From Thermoplasmata archaeon (GTDB lineage: Archaea > Thermoplasmatota > Thermoplasmata > Thermoplasmatales > Thermoplasmataceae): DNA of 6,094 nucleotides. Shown piece after piece: positions 1 through 5,843 of this stretch. Under the pieces are notes generated by a model, which had not been told where the DNA came from, searched no databases, and saw only the letters and a list, made by a program, of their open reading frames with translations. Numbering within the stretch: the stretch's first letter is position 1; the number at the start of each line of letters is the position of its first letter. The stretch is from positions 1 to 6,094 of the forward strand of contig JAJYDZ010000121.1 of the NCBI GenBank assembly GCA_021790415.1, given 5' to 3'. The translations under genes were made by a program, and so were the position numbers.

Positions 1-96
1 GAAAACACGCTCTTTACAAAAGATTCTTTGCTTTAATTTTCATGGAACTTCCGTTTCAATATAGGTTTTAACGTAAATTTAGGTTTAGTGGTACCT
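1..96. other. Intergenic sequence downstream of the helicase-associated gene
   Basis: No coding sequence is supported on either strand. An imperfect palindrome AAC-n-TAAATTTA-n-GTT sits at 70-85, just past the stop codon of the minus-strand gene. I do not see a convincing minus-strand T-run terminator. Confidence 0.4.
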
Positions 97-2211
97 TCAC
101 CTTCTTTTGGGTCTCTGATACTCAGCGTCCCCTTCTGCTTTATCCGCATGGACGACATATCCTCGTTTCCTGACTGCGCTTATAATGCGCTCCCTGGAGA
201 TGCCATGCTTTATTATTGCTGCATTTTCAGTGATCCTCTTCCCAAAATACTTTGAAAGTTCTTTGTTATTTGCTAGATCATTTATGATAGAGCTATCCTT
301 TGCAAATAGGATATACTGGCTAGAGAGCAAAGAGACTTCATTCTCCTTTTCCCCGACATCGGTTATAAGGGTCACTATGTTTTGAGGCAGGGGTGTTCCA
401 CAGAGTTTTTCCAGTCTGGGCATAATGTCAGCACTGTTTCCGAAGGTGTTTAGGTATCTTACCAGTGACGCTTTGGTTATCCTTGTGACTATTACCTGAT
501 CTATCGATATCAATTCAGATAGTTCAGCAATGTACATTATGTCATCAATGGGAAGATGCGAATCGATCAACATTTCATAGTTTGGAAGCAGGGAAACCTT
601 ACCGCCAGTTTTCCTTCCGGCTGCTTGAAGAATGGGTTTAGTATTCTCCGGGCTGACATCTGAATTTTCGCTTCCCTGGATACACGTGTCCAGAGTTATC
701 TCCTCTGATGACGTATTGATCTTTCCTGCAATATAGAGGGCCTGGAGATGCTCTAATATTGCTGTTTTGTAGACAGAATAGAAATAGTCTCGCGGAGACT
801 TCAGTATCTCCCTCCTATAGTCGATGCTCGAATGATGCCATGATTCCCTGCTTATCTCGAAAACCAGTTTCCTGCACTCCTCAAAAACCGTGGTATTTTG
901 AAGGACCAGATCGATTATTTCTGATACTTTGTACCTTTGTTTTTTTTCTAATAGGCCGATAATAATAGAATGGAATCTGCTAAACGTGATTCGTAATTTT
1001 GTGCTGTACCCAGTATCTTCCTCGATCTCGTGCGCATTTTGAAGTGCGTTCAAAAATTTTGTTTTTGAACTTTCGCTCCAATCCAGAATAGTTTTCCCGC
1101 TTTCGGTTAAGCCATAACGTGTTCTCGGTCCTTCTACCCAGAGCATGATGTGAGCTACAGTAAGGACGATCTCTATCGTTTGCCTTGAAATATGTGTCAC
1201 TTGTGCTATCTTGGTTGCATCATGTTTCTTTCCTCCTCTCTCGAGGAATTCAGTGGCTAAAAGTATCGATACTACTTTCTCGTATGGTTGCTGGAACCCC
1301 TGGAGAGGTGCTTTGCCATCCTTGCTTGTAAGCTTCACTTCCAGGCCAAGATTTTCTCTGATCTTCCTGACGAATTCCGGTGATAGTATGACTGTGCCTG
1401 TGGAGGTGCCGCGCCTATTGCACACAAGACATGTAATACCCTTTTCTATCAACGATACCTGGTCGGTCTGCCCGCCGTTCTTCAGCCGATCTAGGAAAGT
1501 TAAGGCAGGGATCCCGGGGTACCTGTCTTGAGAATCTATCAAGTTGATATATGAAAGAACGCCAAATTTGTTGTAAAGTTTACTTAACAAACTGCGTTCA
1601 GAATTTGAGAGCGATGAAAGCATGGCTTCAAAATTATTAGCTATTGTTGCATAGAGACCCGAGATGCCTTGCAAATCTTTTGTGGCGTTCCTGTATCCAA
1701 TGGTACTCGCAATAGAATCGAGCAAGTTCTGATCATAGTTATTAAGGCAAGAAGGAAGATCGTCGGGTTCGTGATCATAAGGATAAGTTGCATTTCTTTG
1801 ACTGACAAGTATGGTATATTCTGCTGGTATGGCATAAAATACGGGTGATTCGGGTGAAGGAATAGCAAATAACAGGTTCTTGCTCAAATATTTATGGACA
1901 TTTTCCCTGAAGTCTGAAATATCTAACATAATTGCCGCTTCTACGGTGCCTCCGAGAAATGTTACAAACCTGAATATTGACCGATCTACGGAATAAGTAT
2001 CGAAGACACTCGTGAAAAAGTAATCAGGTTGGGTGATCTTGTTGAAGATCCGTTGCAAGCGATATTCAGTAATCACATTATCAATGTTCTTCTTATTCCA
2101 TGGAGGCTTCAAAACTGTTTTCTCTATATCGAGAAAATAAACGTCGTTGAGAGCGCCTAGAATTTCTGTGAGTGTATAAAACTTTCCGGCTTTGAACGTT
2201 ACTTTGTCCAT
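97..2211 (-). CDS. Winged-helix protein with XPB/Ssl2-like helicase-associated C-terminal domain (no helicase motor)
   Basis: A 704-residue soluble protein. Residues ~202-285 look like a winged-helix unit ending in an 'ILSPEFVRKIRE' strand-helix, as in bacterial helicase-associated proteins. Residues ~260-268 hold a lone CLVC pair (C261, C264). Residues ~308-380 form a second winged-helix-like segment (ISRQTIEIVL, then a GPRTRYGLTESGK wing). Residues ~538-690 match the pattern of the XPB/Ssl2 N-terminal helicase-associated domain (Pfam Helicase_C_3 type): 'LLPNYEMLID', 'ELSELISIDQVIVTRITKAS', a 'TPLPQNIVTLI' helix, and a final 'ISRERIISAVRKRGYVV'. I see no Walker A or DExx motif, so it is probably a DNA-binding or helicase-partner protein. 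Partner and pathway are unknown, and no helicase gene is in the window. The ATG follows a weak purine-rich GGGAAGAG about 6 nt upstream. Domain recognition is from memory of the family; function is inferred. Confidence 0.8.
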   Translation of the reverse strand: MDKVTFKAGKFYTLTEILGALNDVYFLDIEKTVLKPPWNKKNIDNVITEYRLQRIFNKITQPDYFFTSVFDTYSVDRSIFRFVTFLGGTVEAAIMLDISDFRENVHKYLSKNLLFAIPSPESPVFYAIPAEYTILVSQRNATYPYDHEPDDLPSCLNNYDQNLLDSIASTIGYRNATKDLQGISGLYATIANNFEAMLSSLSNSERSLLSKLYNKFGVLSYINLIDSQDRYPGIPALTFLDRLKNGGQTDQVSLIEKGITCLVCNRRGTSTGTVILSPEFVRKIRENLGLEVKLTSKDGKAPLQGFQQPYEKVVSILLATEFLERGGKKHDATKIAQVTHISRQTIEIVLTVAHIMLWVEGPRTRYGLTESGKTILDWSESSKTKFLNALQNAHEIEEDTGYSTKLRITFSRFHSIIIGLLEKKQRYKVSEIIDLVLQNTTVFEECRKLVFEISRESWHHSSIDYRREILKSPRDYFYSVYKTAILEHLQALYIAGKINTSSEEITLDTCIQGSENSDVSPENTKPILQAAGRKTGGKVSLLPNYEMLIDSHLPIDDIMYIAELSELISIDQVIVTRITKASLVRYLNTFGNSADIMPRLEKLCGTPLPQNIVTLITDVGEKENEVSLLSSQYILFAKDSSIINDLANNKELSKYFGKRITENAAIIKHGISRERIISAVRKRGYVVHADKAEGDAEYQRPKRR

Positions 2212-2328
2212 TTAGTCTCTTCCCGATCTTTTGACAATGTGTGTCATGCAAGAATTTTGTTTGGCTGTAGTTTGATCACCCCACCATCTATTAATCTTTG
2301 CACCGATTCTTATTCTAACCTCTGGACG

Positions 2329-2338
2329 TTTTTATAAT
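2329..2338 (-). promoter_or_regulatory. TATA-like box upstream of the helicase-associated gene
   Basis: On the minus strand this reads ATTATAAAAA, a good archaeal TATA-like element. It would place transcription start near 2307 and leave about 95 nt of leader before the ATG at 2211. On the plus strand the same bases read TTTTTATAAT, so direction is ambiguous. I chose the minus direction because the only gene downstream with matching orientation is the 704-residue protein. Confidence 0.35.
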
Positions 2339-2341
2339 GGA

Positions 2342-2355
2342 TTGGATCGTTCCAA
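2342..2355. repeat. Small palindrome next to the TATA-like box
   Basis: TTGGA-TCGT-TCCAA is a perfect 5-bp inverted repeat around a 4-nt centre. It ends 4 bp from the TATA-like box, on its upstream side in minus orientation. Such a position suits an operator or activator site, but arms this short can arise by chance. Confidence 0.25.
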
Positions 2356-2377
2356 CATTTCCGTTATATAGATCATG

Positions 2378-2611
2378 TTATGCAGCAAGTTCAATTAAAA
2401 ACCTGTCTGCTTTCTGTGCAAGGAACTGGACAAAGTCTTCAGATGACATTTTGGATACACCATATTCAAAATATATATAACCATAATCTTTTATACTATG
2501 GCAGTCGTCAGTGGATTGATACACATTAACATGCCTAATTTTTTGGTTTCTGTAGATTAAGTGTTTCTCTGCTTTTATACAACTCAATAGTCTAATAAGG
2601 TAACTCCTCAT
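2378..2611 (-). CDS. Small hypothetical protein
   Basis: A 77-residue ORF that I do not recognise. The N-terminal third is basic (MRSYLIRLLSCIKAEKH). The middle is aromatic-rich (DYGYIYFEYG). The C-terminus 'SSEDFVQFLAQKADRFLIEL' looks like a genuine amphipathic helix. It has two cysteines (C11, C37) and no convincing membrane segment. It lies in AT-rich DNA, divergent from the peptide operon. There is no Shine-Dalgarno sequence before the ATG. A soluble partner or regulator of the divergent operon is possible but unsupported. It could also be a chance ORF or the remnant of a longer gene. Confidence 0.4.
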   Translation of the reverse strand: MRSYLIRLLSCIKAEKHLIYRNQKIRHVNVYQSTDDCHSIKDYGYIYFEYGVSKMSSEDFVQFLAQKADRFLIELAA

Positions 2612-2637
2612 AAAACATTAATTACTACATACATAAT

Positions 2638-2653
2638 GGATTCGTTAGAATCC
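2638..2653. repeat. Inverted repeat in the divergent intergenic region
   Basis: GGATTC-GTTA-GAATCC is a perfect 6-bp inverted repeat with a 4-nt centre. It lies between the divergent small ORF (start 2611) and the peptide operon (start 2754), in otherwise very AT-rich sequence. It is compatible with a dimeric regulator site about 25-40 bp upstream of the minus-strand start codon. No regulator is identified. Confidence 0.3.
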
Positions 2654-2731
2654 GGTATTTTCAATAAGAAATGATGTGAAAAATAATTATCTGATAATAA
2701 GCATATAATTCCCATATAGTTCATAACAATA

Positions 2732-2740
2732 TTTTTATAC
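2732..2740 (+). promoter_or_regulatory. TATA box of the peptide-M48-RDD/SpoIIM operon
   Basis: TTTTTATAC is centred at about 2736. The usual archaeal spacing of about 25 bp puts the transcription start at roughly 2754-2761, on top of the first in-frame ATG (2754) or the second (2760). The mRNA is therefore probably leaderless, which also explains the lack of a Shine-Dalgarno sequence. The heptamer TATAGTT occurs on both sides of the box (2715-2721 and 2741-2747). Confidence 0.55.
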
Positions 2741-2753
2741 TATAGTTAGTTGG

Positions 2754-3233
2754 ATGTTTATGTTGGATGTGAGTGTTGTCGAGTACAATATGTTCCAATA
2801 TGTGCAAGGATTTTCTTCGAACAGAGAAAACAGGGTGTTAAGGAAACACCACAGAGAGAGTTATAAGAAAGCGACCAAAGCTATTTTTTTGGCAGCATTG
2901 GTCTGCACTGTGGCTGGAGTTAGTTACGTGGCAATTGCAGGAGTGCCTGTTCTTCAGGACCTGGGTCATATGCTACCAGGTTCTTTAAGTGCAATGGGTT
3001 CTTCGAACGGGGTCTTCCTTTGGTATTATTTTTCCCATGGATTCACATTCCCCAATTTTGGAGCCTGGTTTGATTGGTTGACTGTAAGCCTTGGACTTTC
3101 CTACCCTATAGCAAAGATCATTGCCAGTGCTCTGGTAGCTGCTGGTTGGATAGATGAAGCAACCGCTGCTGGCATCCTTACCGCCACTGGATACGTTGGT
3201 ATTGTCGCAGCTGCAGCAATAGCCGCGTTCTAG
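2754..3233 (+). CDS. Candidate circular-bacteriocin-like peptide precursor
   Basis: A 159-residue precursor. Residues 21-42 are strongly basic (R24, R27, R30, K31, R34, K38, K39, K42). Residues 43-62 form a hydrophobic segment ending in A60-I61-A62, a possible signal-peptidase-type site before G63. Residues 63-110 are aromatic- and glycine-rich (FLWYYFSHGF, GAWFDWL). Residues ~111-159 form two hydrophobic helices, 'AKIIASALVAAGW' and 'ATAAGILTATGYVGIVAAAA', ending in a C-terminal F159. The second part resembles AS-48: AGW, then ILTA-x-G-x-x-G, then an alanine-rich helix. The only cysteine (C51) is in the leader, so no disulfides are expected. The C-terminal 49 residues carry few charges (K121, D134, E135), unlike cationic AS-48. 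It lies 15 nt before the M48 gene. The start could be M1 or M3 (2760). The bacteriocin assignment rests on pattern plus the SpoIIM neighbour; an ordinary small membrane protein is the alternative. Confidence 0.6.
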   Translation: MFMLDVSVVEYNMFQYVQGFSSNRENRVLRKHHRESYKKATKAIFLAALVCTVAGVSYVAIAGVPVLQDLGHMLPGSLSAMGSSNGVFLWYYFSHGFTFPNFGAWFDWLTVSLGLSYPIAKIIASALVAAGWIDEATAAGILTATGYVGIVAAAAIAAF

Positions 3234-3248
3234 GTAGACAAAACTCTT

Positions 3249-4217
3249 ATGGACAATTTTAAAAAACACTTGGTAATTGGCTCTCTGTATCCAATACCAC
3301 TCATTTTATTTTTGCCAATCCTTTATATTTTTCATTTTAATAACATATTCTGGGGAATAATGCTGGCTTTCTCCGAACTCGTATCTGTGTTTTTTGTTTT
3401 TATGACTTACATTATAGACAAAAATGAAAAGCAGCTTAATTCTGCGTTTTTACATTACTTAAAGTCAAATAGCTTTGGCCCTTTATTTGTCCTTTGCCTC
3501 TTCCTTAGTGAGTACATGCTCTACTATCTCTTCTTTCACATATCCTTTATGAATATTATTATCATGAACTTGTTTCTAATCTCACTATTGTCATTGTTAT
3601 TACTTAACCCGCTATCCAATAGAAAATATGACAAAATACCTTCTACTGAAAATGACCCAAAGATTGTAACGGCTGATCTGCTTGATGTGTTCCACAATTT
3701 CGGAATCGCTCCCCATCTGAAAATCATACGCACTGATAACCTTAAGGTTGCGAATGCTTATCAATCTAAAAAACATTATATATATGTTACAAGCTATCTG
3801 GCATCTAAGCTGACACATGAAGAACTGAAGGGAGTTGTTGCGCATGAAATAGCTCACTCAGTGATGAGAGACAACCTGAAACTATTGTTCTTTAACTGGC
3901 TGGTACTATCATTTGGTATCAATGGTTTGTTGTTGCCGTTTGTACTCAATAGATACTATTTTATGGTGGTGGCATCCTTCATTCTCTTGTGGTTATTCTC
4001 CATGGTTTTGATCCCTATGGTTCAGAGAAGGTTCGAGATAAGGGCTGATTTGCTTGCGTGTAAGGTTGTAGGAAAAGAAGCTGTTATTTCAGCTTTGTGC
4101 AAAATAGACTCCTTCAACTTGATCCCTAATAAGTTCAGTTCTCTTTGGAACATGAATCATCCCTCCACATACATTCGAAAGAAAAAGATTGTTGAATGGA
4201 ATGATGGATCTGAATAG
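3249..4217 (+). CDS. Integral-membrane M48 family zinc metalloprotease (HtpX/Ste24-like)
   Basis: A 322-residue membrane protease. Hydrophobic segments lie near residues 8-28, 33-57, 75-98 and 100-120, then 210-232 and 235-256 after the catalytic helix. The zinc site is H199-E200-I-A-H203 in 'VVAHEIAHSVMRDN'. The third ligand is most likely E263 in 'RRFEIRAD', with D267 as the usual conserved follower. The upstream 'VANAYQ...YIYVTSYLASKLTHEEL' is the M48 substrate-cleft and helix pattern, and the late 'HPSTYIRKKK' (from H304) is the family's C-terminal HPS motif. All key residues are present, so it should be active. The family cleaves membrane or membrane-proximal peptides. Sandwiched between a peptide precursor and an RDD-SpoIIM gene, it is a candidate leader peptidase or processing factor (inference). 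An AGGT at 3232-3235 is a weak ribosome-binding match. Its last 17 nt overlap the next gene. Confidence 0.88.
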   Translation: MDNFKKHLVIGSLYPIPLILFLPILYIFHFNNIFWGIMLAFSELVSVFFVFMTYIIDKNEKQLNSAFLHYLKSNSFGPLFVLCLFLSEYMLYYLFFHISFMNIIIMNLFLISLLSLLLLNPLSNRKYDKIPSTENDPKIVTADLLDVFHNFGIAPHLKIIRTDNLKVANAYQSKKHYIYVTSYLASKLTHEELKGVVAHEIAHSVMRDNLKLLFFNWLVLSFGINGLLLPFVLNRYYFMVVASFILLWLFSMVLIPMVQRRFEIRADLLACKVVGKEAVISALCKIDSFNLIPNKFSSLWNMNHPSTYIRKKKIVEWNDGSE

Positions 4218-5235
4218 GAAAAAATCACCAGAAGTAAAGATAGCCACTTTTCATCAAAGAATTCTTGCATATATTATTGATATTTCTGTTCTGATCTGCA
4301 TATCGTCCTTTATTCTATTCCCGTTACATAAATCATTTGGTCTTTTCGATATACTGGAGACCTACTCATATGGTTTGAGTGGCATCAGTGCATCATACAT
4401 AACAAATCTGCTGATTTCTGTGATTATTTTTATAGCAATCTCTTACGTATATTTCTTCTTTGAGATTTACGGAAATTTATCTGTGGGGAATAAGCTTTCA
4501 CGCATAAGGACAGTATTATTAAAGACTGATAAAAATAGTTACCTGATTCCCGTTCTGATAAGGTCTGCAGTGAAAGCGTTTCCCATCTCAAATCTTGCAG
4601 ATTCACTATGGTTACTTAGAAAGAAATCTAAACCGCAAAAGTTGACTGAACAACATTTTGGGGTTTACCTCATAAACACGGGTAAAAATCATCTATCAGA
4701 TTACCTGATAATGTCGTTGATTTTGTACTACCTCCCTCTCATGACAGTTTTCATAATAACAATACTATCGGGAGACCATATTTCTACTGTAACCTCCCAA
4801 AGTCTGAATTCGTCTCAAAATATGGATTTCCATCAGTTAAGTGCCATAATAGCTAACAACAATTTCTCATTTGACCTTCAACTGGAGCTTGGAGGAATAT
4901 TCTTGCTGATACCAACTTTCTTCATAATTTATACCTCTTCATTGTTGGAGGGGTCTGTAATGGGACTGGCGTATCTATCTAGCAAGGTCACATTAGAACA
5001 TAAAGTGCTTCCGCAGTTCTTCCCGGAGACTATGGCGTATGTCTTTGGAATAACTTTCGCGATCTGCCTGACTATTATACTTGCAAGCTTTATTGAAAGC
5101 TACATAAGAGGAGTCGAATATGCTGTTTTCGAAAGAATATGGAAACAGCAACTAATACGAATGGTCTTTTTGTTCTCTATTTCTTTAATTCTCATATTAA
5201 TTGCAGCTTCAATTGAGTCAGCTATTCTGACCTGA
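4201..5235 (+). CDS. RDD domain-SpoIIM/DUF95 fusion membrane protein
   Basis: 344 residues from the ATG at 4201; ATG 4204 or TTG 4189 are also possible starts. Residues ~14-156 form an RDD domain: R20 and D27 in 'FHQRILAYIIDISV', two membrane helices, then 'GNLSVGNKLSRIRTV' (the GxTxGK-like loop) and 'IRSAVKAFP'. Residues ~166-340 form a SpoIIM/DUF95-like domain with about four membrane helices and the signature region 'LLEGSVMGLAYLSS ... LPQFFPETMAYVFG', where the family has a proline/histidine-glycine-x-x-glutamate motif; here the glutamate is kept. The gene overlaps the M48 gene by 17 nt, which implies translational coupling. DUF95 proteins are needed for production or immunity of bacterial circular bacteriocins. 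RDD and SpoIIM genes also co-occur in MoxR/DUF58 operons, so a membrane-stress role is the alternative. The stop codon lies exactly where the Fic remnant begins, so the C-terminus may have been altered by recombination. Confidence 0.75.
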   Translation: MMDLNRKKSPEVKIATFHQRILAYIIDISVLICISSFILFPLHKSFGLFDILETYSYGLSGISASYITNLLISVIIFIAISYVYFFFEIYGNLSVGNKLSRIRTVLLKTDKNSYLIPVLIRSAVKAFPISNLADSLWLLRKKSKPQKLTEQHFGVYLINTGKNHLSDYLIMSLILYYLPLMTVFIITILSGDHISTVTSQSLNSSQNMDFHQLSAIIANNNFSFDLQLELGGIFLLIPTFFIIYTSSLLEGSVMGLAYLSSKVTLEHKVLPQFFPETMAYVFGITFAICLTIILASFIESYIRGVEYAVFERIWKQQLIRMVFLFSISLILILIAASIESAILT

Positions 5236-5375
5236 ATATACAATTCCTCAATCACAACTGACCACTCATTCATATCCTCCCTCAGGAGAGAGACTCTTAC
5301 CTTGATGCTCTTGAGTCCGCCCATCGCAATGGCATGGAAAAATTAGCAGGGTTCCTTGTATATAGCGAACATCTA
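5232..5375 (+). pseudogene. Remnant of a Fic-family gene (C-terminal part of the Fic domain)
   Basis: In the frame of codon 5232 the sequence reads 'LNIQFLNHN', an in-frame TGA (5259-5261), then 'PLIHILPQERDSYLDALES' and 'AHRNGMEKLAGFL'. This matches the end of Fic domains: asparagine-helix, about 8 residues, GYP-hydrophobic strand, then ER-x-x-Yl-x-ALe-x-A-x-x-G. The spacing is preserved, and the stop falls where the conserved GY precedes the proline. The HPFxxGNGR catalytic motif lies upstream in Fic proteins and is absent here, so this fragment cannot be an AMP-transferase. It abuts the RDD-SpoIIM stop codon and fuses in frame into the following ORF; the 3' edge is approximate. Confidence 0.6.
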
Positions 5376-5792
5376 AAACCAAAGAATGAGCCTATCCCCA
5401 ATATCAGTAACTTGTCACTTGCTGGAGTTGGAACAACACCCGACAACGCATCTTACATGCTGAATTTTAGCAGTCCATTCAGCATTAATCCCCATTGGAT
5501 AAAATTATCCGCATTTTCTGGAAGTTATGCGTCCTTATTGACTTATAGTGGCCATTTATCTAGCGGATTCGAATACACAGATATTTCAGGGTTTCATAAT
5601 GCTGTATCCATTACGAACTGGAATGGTAGCTCAAGCGGAATATTTTCAAATGTGACTATAAAGATTGATTCTTGGAGTGTACCAGGTCACTCATTCACCA
5701 AATATGGTTCTTCTCTTGAAATCACTTACAATAACAACACTATCTTATCAAAAGAAAATACCCAAAGCCGGACATTTCGGAAGAGGATCTGA
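5334..5792 (+). CDS. Composite hypothetical ORF: Fic tail joined to a sequon-rich extracellular-type segment
   Basis: A 152-residue ORF from ATG 5334. The first ~12-14 residues (MEKLAGFLVYSE) continue the Fic remnant. From about residue 20 the composition switches to a beta-type, serine/asparagine/tyrosine-rich segment ('FSSPFSINPHWIKLS', 'SGFEYTDISGFHNAVSITNW'). It has seven N-x-S/T sequons, at N23, N26, N38, N44, N97, N106 and N134. That is typical of archaeal surface or secreted proteins, yet there is no signal peptide here. The last ~12 residues (QSRTFRKRI) look like out-of-frame read-through. I read it as a truncated internal piece of a secreted protein trapped between recombination points. 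It is probably not an intact functional gene, although an open reading frame persists. There is no Shine-Dalgarno sequence. Confidence 0.4.
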   Translation: MEKLAGFLVYSEHLKPKNEPIPNISNLSLAGVGTTPDNASYMLNFSSPFSINPHWIKLSAFSGSYASLLTYSGHLSSGFEYTDISGFHNAVSITNWNGSSSGIFSNVTIKIDSWSVPGHSFTKYGSSLEITYNNNTILSKENTQSRTFRKRI

Positions 5793-5821
5793 AAGAACTC
5801 AAGAAGATCGAGACTGTGTGA
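5750..5821 (+). pseudogene. Short tail of an unidentified gene in a different frame
   Basis: In the third plus frame the sequence reads 'KYPKPDISEEDLKELKKIET' plus V and stops at TGA 5819-5821. The charged helix 'SEEDLKELKKIE' looks like authentic coding sequence, but the frame is closed by stops just upstream (near 5700-5735). It overlaps the end of the sequon-rich ORF in another frame. It is either the C-terminus of a deleted gene or the frameshifted end of the same decayed gene. The parent family is not recognised. Confidence 0.35.
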
Positions 5822-5843
5822 ATATTATTAAACCCTTCATTTC

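Noticed and set aside
70..85. Imperfect palindrome around TAAATTTA after the stop of the first gene
   Set aside because: Low complexity, two mismatched positions, and no T-run, so neither a terminator nor an operator can be supported.
594..617. Possible Walker A in the 704-residue protein (GRKTGGKV)
   Set aside because: The residue after the lysine is valine, not S/T, and it sits in a basic linker with no Walker B; no ATPase fold is implied.
1211..1531. Plus-strand 106-residue reading frame
   Set aside because: Antisense to the central part of the 704-residue gene; composition rich in S, F and P typical of a shadow frame.
2212..2753. CRISPR array, tRNA or other RNA gene in the intergenic DNA
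   Set aside because: No regularly spaced repeats and no cloverleaf-like pairing or tRNA T-loop sequence was seen.
2985..3269. Minus-strand 94-residue reading frame
   Set aside because: Fully antisense to the peptide precursor; cysteine/serine-rich shadow composition and no promoter or ribosome-binding site.
3612..3857. Minus-strand 81-residue reading frame
   Set aside because: Antisense to the M48 catalytic region, which is clearly the coding strand.
4189..4191. TTG as the start of the RDD-SpoIIM gene
   Set aside because: Tandem ATG codons occur 12 and 15 nt later, and the extra residues add nothing to the RDD domain; an ATG start is more likely.
5100..5324. Minus-strand 74-residue reading frame beginning MGGLKSIKVRVSLL
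   Set aside because: It is antisense to the RDD-SpoIIM 3' end and to the Fic remnant, whose plus-strand translation has recognisable family motifs.
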